Assembly: GCA_009739215.1 (NCBI GenBank)
Contig: VSJF01000004.1
Location: 2,170,001-2,234,000 of the forward strand
From: Floccularia luteovirens
Taxonomy: Eukaryota > Basidiomycota > Agaricomycetes > Agaricales > Squamanitaceae
DNA length: 64,000 nucleotides
Reading direction: 5' to 3'
In this document: in pieces, positions 11,301 through 22,738 of the stretch
Position numbering within the stretch: position 1 is the first letter of the stretch
Layout: every line of letters begins with the position of its first letter
The notes under the pieces: model-generated
Seen by the model: the letters and a program-made list of their open reading frames with translations, nothing else
The model's database searches: none
What the model was told of the DNA's origin: nothing
Translations under genes and position numbers: made by a program

Positions 11301-12534
11301 TGCGGAAGATGCTATCCAATCCAAGTGTCGTCACATCTTTGACCGCGAATGTATACGCCAATATCTTGAGGCAGCATTAGAAGAGCATGTTCGTCTTAAT
11401 TCCCTTTCTGTTTCTCCACCCTAATAGCTCTATCCAGCCCGCATGTCCTGTATGTCATTTGCCCCTTACCATAGACTTAGAAGCGCCTGCTCTAGAATTC
11501 GAAGAAAATGTCCCTAAAGCTCGCCAGGGTATCCTTGGTCGACTCAATCTAGATACTTGGCGCTCATCTTCCAAAATCGAAGCTCTCGTGGAGGAGTTGT
11601 GTAATCTTAGGATGGAAGATGCGACAACCAAGAGCCTTGTGTTTAGTCAATTTGTAAACTTTCTTGATCTGATTGCGTACAGGCTGCAGAGGGCTGGTTT
11701 CAATGTATGTCGTCATCCTTATCTTTCGTAAGCTTCTTAATCCTTGATTTTTAGATTTGCAGACTTGAAGGGACGATGTCACCTCAAGCAAGAGATGCCA
11801 CCATTAAACATTTCAGTATGTCCATATACTTTACTCGGTGTTTTTCCAGTCAAACCAACCCTGCCACCAGTGAATAATGTAGAAGTTACTGTATTCCTTG
11901 TTAGTCTGAAAGCGGGAGGTGTCGCGTTAAACTTGACGGAGGCATCCCGTGTGTATCTCATGGACAGTTGGTGGAACCCTGCAGTACGTCCCTTTTTACC
12001 TGTCACATAAGCCTTTACATATAATTCAATCTCAGGTCGAGTTTCGTAAGTCAAACATTCAATTAAAAAGGTCAAGTGTTTTTCTGATTGATTCAATAAC
12101 CCATCAGAGGCAATGGATCGAATTCATCGACTTGGTCAACGCCGCCCCGTTCAGGCCATCAAACTTGTAGTCGAAGATAGTATTGAAAGTCGTATTGTTC
12201 AGGTATTTAGCAGATCACACCCCTTATACGAATCTCATCCTGACCCTGTATCAGCTTCAGGAGAAGAAAAGCGCCATGGTTGATGCAACTCTTTCCGCAG
12301 ACGATTCGGTATGCATACATTTATTGTACCTACTTCGATGATTACTGATTATGAGCTGATATCAGGCTATGGGAAGACTTACACCTGAAGATGTATGTGA
12401 TGTTATCCGGTATCATTTTTCAATATTCCCGATCATTATTAACTTTATAATCAGCTTGGCTTCTTATTCAGAGTGAGTGGCGATGTTTTGATTATCTTTA
12501 TTCAATCTGATTTGTGTTCAACATATAGCTTTAA
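8363..12534 (+). CDS. RAD16: RAD16-type SNF2 ATPase with RING finger (global-genome nucleotide excision repair)
   Basis: A long gene of about 25 short exons. The start is the ATG at 8363 ([11 protein letters not shown]). After a disordered acidic front come the conserved blocks in order: [13 protein letters not shown]; Walker A (DEMGMGKT, assembled from an 11-base exon 9680-9690 and exon 9741-9809); [17 protein letters not shown] (DExH box); [11 protein letters not shown]; the Rad16 cysteine insert ([12 protein letters not shown]...CDDCHH); a C3HC4 RING (CRICND...CRHIFDREC...CPVC); then helicase motifs V and VI, ending LTPEDLGFLFRL. In yeast Rad16 works with Rad7 to find and open damaged DNA in silent chromatin, with RING ubiquitin-ligase activity. 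The last intron is 12473-12528, leaving a 6-base final exon. Around 9199-9263 the frame breaks: either a poor intron (GTCACC donor) or an extra base. Confidence 0.92.
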
Positions 12535-13340
12535 CACGGAACATATATTTTACAATTGACATCAACATCAAGGTGCCACTCGGTCTTAATGTCTGACGTC
12601 TATTTCTTGAGAGGAGTTTGTCATCAGCTATTGATTGTGACAAACTCACGGAGGAATCAAACATCAAGACTGAGGTTTATTATATCTTTTACTTGACTAT
12701 ATATTATTAACCATCTATATGGAAACAAGCAACAACACACTGCAGTACTAGTAACTATCCTACGTATGGCTATACTGTAACACTTGCTTATTAACATGAA
12801 ACCTTCTATTTCTACTCACCAACGGTGGAGTGTGTGGGTTTCGTGCGTACCAGCAGTCTGACTGTTGTATTGATTTGCTTCTTGACCAACATTCATCAAT
12901 CCATCCATCAATTGGAGCCACTTGTGCGCAGATGTCCCGCGTGAGGATCACAATTTAATTAATCAACCTTCGCTGATATGTAAAGGTTCCGGTAAGGACT
13001 TCTGAAACGTCTTTATTTCTAATTTTTAACCATTAATTAATGTCTTTTACTCTCCAAACGTCAGTCTCTAACTTGAAGTACCCTGCTAGCATTCGGGTTA
13101 CTTGCTAAACTTGGATAGATTTATAAAGTGCTGTGCTGCCGCGTGACGCAGCTTTCCCGACTACGTTCAATATCAAACCATATATGAGAGAACTGGCGTA
13201 AAAATACAACCTTCGCCTGTAGTTGACCTGCCCTGATGAGCACAGATTCTGCCAGTCCTTTCCAAATCATTTAAGAATTTCACCAATTCCGCTCATTCTT
13301 TCAACCGATACCCTCAGCTCTTCTTCTTTCTCTACCAGAA
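12535..13340. other. Intergenic between RAD16 and the secreted-protein gene
   Basis: 806 AT-rich bases, with ATTAATTAA-type motifs near 12953 and 13031. The 3' region of RAD16 and the promoter of the next gene must lie here. No coding or RNA feature recognised. Confidence 0.4.
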
Positions 13341-14176
13341 ATGATTCTTCCAACTTTTTTTGTGGTGTTGGTGTCGCTGCACGTTGTGAGCGCATCGAGC
13401 CTAGGATTTGAAGCATTACACAGACGTCAAACTGCCATACCAGCACCCCCTCCCGAATGTGCTGCCTCATGCAATGCCCTTAACTTTGAATACGGTAACT
13501 TGGTCCCTGTTTAACAATTCGTTTTCCGTATCCTTACCAGCTCCTCACAGTGTGCTACTGACCCGGCTCCTTGTTGCACAACCACCACCGCAAACAACTT
13601 GAAGACGTGTTATATCTGCACCGAAAATGCCACTGGCTCTACAGACTTTTCTACACCACAAATCTCGCAGATGGTATGATATTCCATTTGATTTTGTCTT
13701 TTATCTACTCAACTCACACGTTTGTTATAGAACTCTTTGTATTGTGCGCAGCTCTAGGGCATTCAATACCAAAAATCGATTTCCCTGGTCAAGATCCGAA
13801 CCGGGCTTTACCAACCAGTATTCTTCCATCCGGCGTAACTCTTCCATCTACATCCACGTCTATAACCGCAACTGTCGCAAACCCCTCAAAGACTCAGACA
13901 TCTTCCTCTGGCCCAGCAATCTCGTCTAATGTTGGAACGGGAACAATCTCCATTCGTTCACAAAGTACCGTTTCAAGTCTAGTTCCGACAACATCAACAC
14001 CGCTGTTCACCCAATCGATCGTTACCTCAGTTCCTTCAAATACTCCACTACCTTCACCTTCTAATCCTTGCACCGAATGGTGCATCAAAGACACAGGCAG
14101 CAATCTTGCTGCCATTCGTCTTGTTTGTCCTGCCGTATGCTCTGCTTTGAATTGTTCATCAACATATACGAATTAG
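13341..14176 (+). CDS. Secreted cysteine-rich, Ser/Thr-rich protein (paralog of the 17.0-17.9 kb gene), frame broken in exon 2
   Basis: Exon 1 (13341-13502) encodes a signal peptide (MILPTFFVVLVSLHVVSA) and a Cys pair. Exon 2 (13551-13673) continues the cysteines and exon 3 (13731-14176) encodes PKIDFPGQDPNR, a long Ser/Thr-rich stretch and a Cys-containing end. The pattern C-x3-C-x10-C-x6-CC-x10-C-x2-C matches the paralog on the minus strand. The first intron must use GTCCCT as donor to keep the frame and the cysteine spacing. Within exon 2 (about 13651-13673) the frame that carries the cysteines differs by one base from the frame that fits exon 3, so as given the product would stop soon after exon 3 begins. 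One missing base would restore full agreement with the paralog. Function unknown; likely cell-surface or secreted. Confidence 0.6.
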
Positions 14177-14321
14177 GAACAGGGCCATTTTCGTCCATTT
14201 TATGAATAACAATTTTTTTTAAAATCATTATTTAGGGTTCAAATACGTTTAGCTGCAGTAACAGATATACGTACATGTACATAACTTGTAGTATGTGCTT
14301 ATTTATTTATTGAGTCTATAC

Positions 14322-16697
14322 TCACAAACGTACGCCTCGCGGCATTTTCTTGAGAGCCTGACGAACACCTAAATCACCTAGGACATCCTCTGCACCTGCT
14401 AGGACTAACAGAAGCAGTTAGTAAGGGTCAAAGGCATGGAATATATAAAACCCTCACTGGCATCGAATCCCGAGGTCCGATGGTACTAAACCAATGTGAA
14501 TAGATGAAAAGATATACTCAGGAAGCCAAGCTTACGTTTTCTATATACTTTCCCATTCCAGTGACTGTAAGAGCACGACCCCCAAATACTTGAGTGGCGT
14601 CTGAACAAGAATCGACATCTCGATAAAATAATTCTTTCAAATACATGTGCTACGCACCTTCTGCGGTTTCCCGACCAGCTCGAGAGACAAACCTTGACCG
14701 GTAATATTAATAATCGAGTACCAAAAAAGTATAGATTTTAATGATTTACTGCTTCAGAAGACCAATAGGTCCAGCTAGTTTGTTTGATTGTTCATTATAA
14801 TCCATCTATATGGGTAATAAATACAACTACATCAAGCTTCAGCAGAAGACTGGAGGTAGGCTCACATGGTTCATTTGATATGTGATTGATTCAAACCAAT
14901 TCTGGCAGGCTTCTACACGAGATATCATGCTAGCCAGCTTCGCGCGGATGACAGCCTGGGAAGGTCAGTGGTTTACCGAATACTATTCGTTGTGTTGACC
15001 ATCTGTTTGATATTTGGGTTAGCTTAGGACCCCCAGTTGATGACTGATCTAGAACACACTTCAGACATTCTTCAACGGCCCGGCGTTGAGCAGATATTGA
15101 AGTTGCAGTGACCATCCATCGTTCGTGATTGAAGTTACTCAATATAACATGCATACCATTGCCGACCTTGCCTAGCGTGTTGGACACAGGTACGCGAACC
15201 TAGTAGACACATGGTCAGTCACAGTGTCCGGAAACCTGGTCAAATTCTTAGAAGACCTTATCGAAAACCACGAATGCAGTTCCTGCAACAGCAGAGTATG
15301 CTGTTTTGATTGGTTTGGTAGACACACCCGGGCCCCGTTCGATGAGAATTGTAGTGAATCCCGACTGATATATGTGAATAAGTAAAACGAGTTGATGTTA
15401 GTGGGGTCAATGCTTACTTCAGTTCGGCATCCAGTAGTGAAATAGTCTGCAAATGTGCCGTTTGTGATCCATCTTTTCGTTATTGCAAATCAGTAAACTG
15501 AACGAAAATTGACAGTCGTATTTCACATACTTCTTAGTACCCGTTACAATCCAGTAGTCGCCATCCCGAACAGCAGTAGTTTGCAATCCACTGACATCAC
15601 TACCCGCAAAAGCTTCCGTGATAGCCAAAGCAATATATTTTTTGCCAGACAGAACCTGGACCGACATGTCATCAGAGGCACTAGGAATCCAGATCATTCT
15701 AAAACTTACCTCTTCCGAAACCTTTGCACTCAACTCTGGGTTACCGTAGTTCAATATTGGTGGTAAGCCAATCACCATTCCAGCAAGCAGCCCATCCACA
15801 GAAGCCCGGCCACTCACGCGGGCCAGCTCAGCGTGAATGATACTCTGTCCTGACAATCAACTGGGATCTAGGAATTACGACATTAGCACAAACGAACCTC
15901 GTAGAAGTAATCAAATTCTTCAGGTTTGACAATCCCACCCATCAAGGTGCGGCCCTTCAGATGCTTTCCGGGACCCAGCCGCATGGCTATGATATTAGTC
16001 TCACTAAGTCGTTCATTACCCTCTTATGCAGAAACTCTTAAAATGACACAAATATTCACCTCATCTTGTCTACCACCTCTTGTGAAATCCTTTTCCCGCT
16101 CTCCTCACACTTATTTGATTCTGGACCTACCACTGTCTCGAAGAATTCTCGCACAACGGTCTGGAATTTGCGATGGTTATCCGAATAGTACGGGCTGTGG
16201 TAGCCTTTGCTTAACCACGTCGGTTCTGCGTAAGGCACCTTGCTCAATTCCCCAGGTTGAGGCGCTTTTATAAGCTCTTCTTGACCAGCAATTCTCCCAA
16301 TTTGCAGGCGAGCATATTGAGGTCTTAGAAGTACTTCATGTTTATGAAGTCCAAAGAATATTTTCGTCGCATCCTTCCCGGCTGTGACATTAGGTGAATT
16401 AGTGTAAAGCACTCAAGACAGTGCGCTGATACTGACCAACAGATTCCATGTAAAGTACATTTGAGCCACCAGGATGAAGATCCGCAAACCTCGAAAGGTC
16501 ATAGACTTTCGAGTCTATAACGATCCACTACAGAATTATGAGTTCGGACCTCCTTTGCTGACGCGCATGTACACACCAGGTCGCCTTCTTGGTTGTGCTT
16601 ATTGAAACGATATGGGAGCACTGTGTATAGTATATAACACATGAAATACCTTGTCAACTTCCTCCAATGAAAACTCTTTTATGGACTTGGAAGACAT
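14322..16697 (-). CDS. Cytochrome b5-acyl-CoA dehydrogenase fusion protein, one frame break near the middle
   Basis: The start is ATG at 16697 and the stop is TGA at 14324-14322. Early exons: 16697-16650, 16597-16577 (21 bases), 16527-16437, 16381-16060, 16003-15898, 15844-15710, 15655-15531, 15472-15418, 15364-15257, 15199-15060, then 15002 onward. The first 90 residues are a cytochrome b5 domain with the haem HPGG motif (DLSRFADLHPGGSN). An acyl-CoA dehydrogenase follows: RLGPGKHLKGRTLMGG, AITEAFAGSDVSGL, GTKKWITNGTFADYF, SNFNHERW, ending VLGDLGVRQALKKMPRGVRL. Such fusions oxidise acyl-CoA or related substrates with FAD, probably linked to the b5 haem. After VFGKPLT the frame breaks at a CCC run (14960-14958); dropping one C gives the expected QAVIRAKLASM. 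The gene lies between two secreted-protein paralogs. Confidence 0.85.
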
Positions 16698-17066
16698 AGT
16701 TAAACCTGTAACGCCTGCATATCGGTTCGTATTCCCATAACGTCCTAGACAATGAAAGAAGATTTACGAACTTTGATGATTTTGTAAGTTGCCTCGTATT
16801 AAAAGAAATCACGCCGAATGTAGAAACTAGTAGATAATGAATGAATGGATTCGTGAATACAATGTTCAAAGTGACAGCAATGAATGTGTTTGTCGGGACC
16901 CGGCATCATTGGTATTCCACTCATTCCGATTGGATGGTGTTGTATGAAATCTTATCTGATACCATCCAATATACATTGCCAAGTACCCGCTCATATGTAC
17001 AATGCAGTAAAAAAAGAATAGTCCCATGTCCTTGAGAACATCCAGATTACCCAAACCAGTACACAA
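16698..17066. other. Intergenic: dehydrogenase promoter and 3' end of the GPI-protein gene
   Basis: 369 bases, AT-rich, no recognisable element. Confidence 0.35.
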
Positions 17067-17930
17067 CTATACACTTAAGATCCAAGCAGAAATACAACTC
17101 AATAAAATTGCTACAATGTTAATATCGATATTTTTTGAACTGATTCCACTACTGACGGCAGTTGTAAGAGAGGGAGGTGCTGGACTCTCGGAAACTGCTT
17201 GGATGCTTGCAGCAGATGTTGTGGGTAGGTTTACTGTTGGAGTGGGACTGGGTACAGGGGTTAAAACAGGATTGATCGATGACCCAGAAGAGGAGATGAT
17301 AGAAGCGGAAGAGGGGTTGATAGAAGCGGGAGAAATGAGGCTCGAAACTTCAGAGATGATGGAGACTGAATTGGACGAGACCAAAACGCTAGGGCTTGGC
17401 GTGGGCACAGTAGATGGTGCGGACATTGTTGATAATAGTCGATCTGGGTTCTGCCCAGGTAGGGTGAGCTTCGGGAGTGAGAATCCCTTGGTAGAACAAT
17501 CTTCAACTAAAGCTGGATACAGTGTAAGACAAATTATCCAGACCAAAACTCAAGGTATCACTTACCATCCAAAGTAAGTTGGGCAGCCCGGAAGTCTGTG
17601 AAGTGTGCCGCAGCTCCCACACATTGGAGGCAGTTGAAATAACTGGTTTCAAAGTCAACCTTGCAACACTGTGCAGGAACACATGCCTGTTTTCGTATTA
17701 GAGTCAGCATTCAACGGACTTTTAACACCGATACGTACCTCGCCCGATCTGTCGTTGACGACATCACAATCGCTTTTGCACTGAGGCGGGACTGTAGGCG
17801 CTTGACGAGCATTCAGCGCACTGGCAAGACCTAGCCGGATTGTGCGACCTGAAGTAACCGAGGCAGCTCCGGCAAGGTCTACAACCAACAGAATTGATAA
17901 AACCATGAGTGAAGGTGCCATATAGTGCAT
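17067..17930 (-). CDS. GPI-anchored, cysteine-rich, Ser/Thr-rich surface protein
   Basis: Three exons, 17930-17739, 17686-17566 and 17512-17067, join cleanly to 252 aa. Residues 1-22 form a signal peptide (hydrophobic core LMVLSILLVVDLAGA). Next comes a cysteine block C-x3-C-x10-C-x4-CC-x10-C-x2-C, then D-x5-C and the motif LPKLTLPGQNPDR. A 120-residue Ser/Thr/Pro/Val-rich stretch follows, likely O-glycosylated, and the protein ends in a small-residue site and a hydrophobic tail (INIVAILLSCISAWILSV) typical of a GPI-addition signal. It is therefore probably fixed to the plasma membrane or wall. The 13.3 kb gene has the same cysteine spacing and PGQ-P-R motif. I know no name for this family. 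Confidence 0.75.
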
Positions 17931-18340
17931 TTTGTATCGTGAAGTCGGGCGTATGCGGTTCGTTTGTGTCTTGCACTACAAGCTTTACAGCTCTTCATTA
18001 TAAAACTTTCTGCATGAGAAGAACAAACTTCTTGGCAGCTTCCATAGCCATGGAGTGAGAATGGGGGGACATCTCAGCAAACAACATCGCACCCTCCTGT
18101 CAACGCGTCCGCGAAGTTCACGGTTAAGATGAAGGCTTCGCCTCGCGCCTCGGAAGATATGTATATATTTTGGGTTAGGGTTATATCGTATATCTTCCTA
18201 ATTACGGCTGTCTCCGAGGTGACAGGATAATCATCGGCGTCAAAGACTGCGTTTTGGCTCAAATTGACTGTGATAGATGACTGTTTAAGTTGAAACCTGA
18301 TAGAAGAATTAACCTCAGGCCCTCTAGGCGACTGGTGCAT
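17931..18340. promoter_or_regulatory. Divergent promoter region between the GPI-protein gene and TAD2
   Basis: 410 bases between two genes pointing away from each other. Only fragmentary open frames, no recognised element. Confidence 0.4.
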
Positions 18341-19000
<660 letters not shown>

Positions 19001-19435
19001 TGGTACGCAAAATTTTGTCGATTGCAGAAATTCAGACTATAAATACTTACAAAAAAGGTCCAGCTCCAAATCCAAAGTCTAAAGCAAAACGGGTGTTAAA
19101 GACGGAGATACATTAGATGACAGCGTGACCATATTTCGTTTAAAGCTCCCGTCTGGAATTTTCAGCTACCATTTCCAAAAAGATTCGAGTTTAGGTTTTG
19201 AATCTAGGCTCATTGGACCTGCTGACAGTTTGATGGACATCTCACCCATATATATGGGGTTACACTGAAGCAGTTCGTTATTTAACCGCCTATATGTTAC
19301 TTTACAGGATGGCGAATTTGAACGGCTGTAAAGACTGTTTTATAGGAATGGAGCAAGGGAGAAGTCCATAAAATTCCCAGGGAGAGATAGTTGCCAAGTC
19401 ACCAGATTTAGCTGGTGCTCAGAGATGGTGCCCAG
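19001..19435. other. Convergent 3' regions of TAD2 and the prolyl oligopeptidase gene
   Basis: 435 bases between two stop codons facing each other. No coding pattern or RNA gene recognised. Confidence 0.4.
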
Positions 19436-22400
19436 CTACTTTTTCGGTTCAAGGCCCAGGGACTGAACAGCGAAGCCCCACTTATCTGCAGCTTCTTGAA
19501 TTCTGGAAGATCGGTCCATTAGAGGCCGACTACCAAAATTGGGGATGCCCGAAAAAAATACCACTTACTTTTTTTCTGTCGATTTACCAGCACCATGGCC
19601 CGACTTCTTGTCTATCCTTATCAGAAGCGGATGAGGGTTGTCTGGGAGTGTATGTTGAAGGGTAGCAGCATGTTTAAATGAGTGCATGGGAACCACACGA
19701 TCATCATCTATGTTAATTATTACATAAGTGTTATTTATGATTGTGCAAGAAACCATATACATACGATCTGCGGTCGTTAACAATAAGGGAGGAAGTACCC
19801 TGTCTGTTGGAATGTTGTGTAAAGGCGACAACGGGTAAATGAAGTCGAAGTCGTGCGGGTCATTTGGGTCGCCATAATCGCTTACCCAACTTCTTCCTAT
19901 CAATTCTTTGGTTAAATATCGACCTCCGAGGCAAGTACATCACTCACCAATGGTAAATTTATGGAACTAGCCAAAAAAAAATGCTTAGATATGTTATCCA
20001 GATGATTTGAAGGGTCTTTACCTTTAAAAGATCCAAGACACCAACATCTGCGACCGCAGCGCCAAAGGTACCTTCGGGAGCACGATTCACGCATGCAGCA
20101 ACCAGTAACCCTGATATTACGCTGAATGAATGGAATAACGAAAAGAATAGAAAGTTCACTAACCTCCATTGGAACCTCCATTGATAACCACCTTTCCAGG
20201 TGCAACATACTTGTTCTTGGTAAGAAACTCCCTACGATAAAGATGTACATTGACGATATTCTAGACCACGAACTACCACGTACGTTGCTGCGATGAAATC
20301 ATCAAAGCAGTTGAACTGTGTTTGCCATGGGATAAATAAAAAATACGGTAAAAATAACAGACATTACAAACCTTCTCCTCTCTAGAACCAGCTTTATGCC
20401 AATCCTCACCAAACTCACCTCCACCTCTGATGTTTGGAACCGCCAAGATTGCACCATAGGTTTGAAGAAAGGTGAGTATCGTTGGACTGAAGAATGGGTC
20501 AATTGAGATGCTAAACCCTCCATAACCTAGTTAGCAAAAAGGTCAGAGTAATCAATCTTAGCGCTGCTTCGTTAGGACGGGAAAGGGATTACCATATTGT
20601 ATGGCGGGTGCTGTCCCATCAAATGGCGTGTCTTTATGTCTAACTATGAACATAGGGACTTTGACTCCATCCTTGCTCTCGTACCATACCTGGGAAGGGG
20701 TAAGTAGCGGAATTGATATAATTTTAGAAGTACTTACTTGCTGCGCTTGGAAGTCTTCGAGACTCAACCCTTTAACCTTGATTGAATCAAAGATGCTCCA
20801 TCTCTGCTCCTCCGGCGATGCAAAGTCGTACCGTCCTATTGTACCTGGGGTATTGAAACCAGTCATGGTCACGAAAAACCATGATTGGCTCTCACGGGAG
20901 CCAATGGTGGCAGCTCCGACGAAATCCTCAGCAAGACGTGAAAGCCTGGAACCTTCTTTCGAATATATGTAGATCTCATCTTTGACCTTGTGGAAACATT
21001 AGATCTACCCAATTAACAAGCGCGAAAAGCCGACTGTAGCTCACATTGCGTTTATATACCACGACGAATTTATCTTTATCGACACACGAAGTTTGTGATA
21101 GATTTGCATTAGGGTCTTCAGCAATGAACGGCCTTATCTCCTTGTTTTTAGCGAGATCGAGTGTAATTACTCTATATTGAGGTGCTGATTCGTTCGTTCG
21201 AATGTAAAGCAGGGTTCCATGATTTGCGATACTAAAAGGAAGGATCAAAAAACACAATTCTGAAAACACCCGAAGATGACTCAAAGGTACACACATATTA
21301 TATTCTGCTTCGAAACCTTCGAATAATTTTACCCACTTGATGTTAGGGCCGATTTCATTTTGTGTGAGATCAGCAATCCAAAGGTCGTTTTTCTATTTAT
21401 CCTTGAGTCAACTGATCGTCTTCCTGAAGTAGAACGTAAAGATTTACTCTTGAGCTATCTTTTGCCACATAAAACGAGAGATATCTTCCATCTGTACTGA
21501 TTTCTGTACCAAATGTAAATTTGGGATTTTCTTTGTCCCTGTAGACCAAGATATCGTCCGCTATCACGGCATAAGGGCGTCGTATAATAAGAATTGATTT
21601 CTAAACATACACTGTGGAGTGCCAATTCGGTGATAATAGACCATGGCGTTTAAATCATCTCCTGTCTCAATTGGAGCATCGTCCAAACCCTTCCCAGATT
21701 TTTCTCGAGAAGGAAAACGCTAGTTTACCGGAAACAATCAGTTGTGGACCAGATTAGTTCATCAAAAATAGCTTTACTTGATAGAAAAATCCCTTCGAAT
21801 CTTTCGTCCAAGTGATGGAGGAGAACTTGACATATTTGATTGTTTCCGGGAATTTTTTATCTTCAGTGCCACGGACCAATGGGGAATCCGTTGAGCGAAT
21901 ATTAATTTCAGAGAAATCACTTCCCTACAAACGTAAGTTAGCACATGCTGAAAATGAGACAAAGAAGTTTGATACCGAATAAGATATGCCGTAAGCAAAG
22001 AATTTTCCGCATTTCGAGAATTCAGTAATAGTTAGTGCTGCTGTTCCATCACTAGAAAGGACATTGGGCTTTTAACCAGTTATCATAAGCAATGAAACAT
22101 AGCATGAATGTAGAATTTAACCAACGTCAAAGAAAATCTCTGTCTCCTCCTTATTTTGCAAAGACACACTGGGCAAGGTATGTCCTTTGGAGCGATATAG
22201 AACTATATTTACCACTGGAGTCAGAAAATCAAGTAATACAACTAATGTTATTAACACACTTGACTGAGCTTGGAGTCCACTGTTGTGATACCAGTACCAT
22301 CGGCGATCATCGTATAAGGTAGGAGCTGAAAACTAGATAACGTGTTCACCTGAGTTAAGAAACTCAAGAATCAAGAAGAAATAGCATGGGATTACCCTCG

Positions 22401-22738
22401 AATAATCCATATTGGAACGAAAAATTTTCTTCCAAACGAGCCCGATCCGCAATTGCATCCAGATAGGTTCTTGTGAAAGATTCTTGAGCAGATGTCCAAT
22501 CATTTGTCTCTTTCGTGTATTCTTCCAACCACTGGTAAGGATCTGGAACACGAACATCCCCTTTGCTTTCGCTTCTATATTTGTCTATATGATCGGAACG
22601 ACGTGCCGGTGGATATGTTCGCAAAGTTGGAAATGATTTGTTCCACGACATTGCAGAGTTGAACCTCGAAAACAGTCTTTGAGATGAGAATTGGCTCAAA
22701 GCAGGGCGGATAACGCGGTTGGGAGTATATCTTAGCAT
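19436..22738 (-). CDS. Prolyl oligopeptidase (S9A family), with a possible mitochondrial leader and one frame break in exon 1
   Basis: About 15 exons. The beta-propeller part begins at [20 protein letters not shown] (ATG 22651), continues [13 protein letters not shown] and ends [18 protein letters not shown]. The alpha/beta-hydrolase part carries [33 protein letters not shown], the nucleophile GGSNGG (about 20175), the Asp in [14 protein letters not shown] and the His in [11 protein letters not shown]. The end is LEPKK and TAG at 19438-19436. The enzyme cuts short peptides after proline. In exon 1 a five-base run (22420-22424 on plus) breaks the frame; four bases would give the expected [11 protein letters not shown]. 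An in-frame ATG at 22738 adds 29 residues rich in Arg and Ser. Mushroom genomes often hold a housekeeping copy and sometimes a specialised cyclising copy; nothing here shows the latter. Confidence 0.9.
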
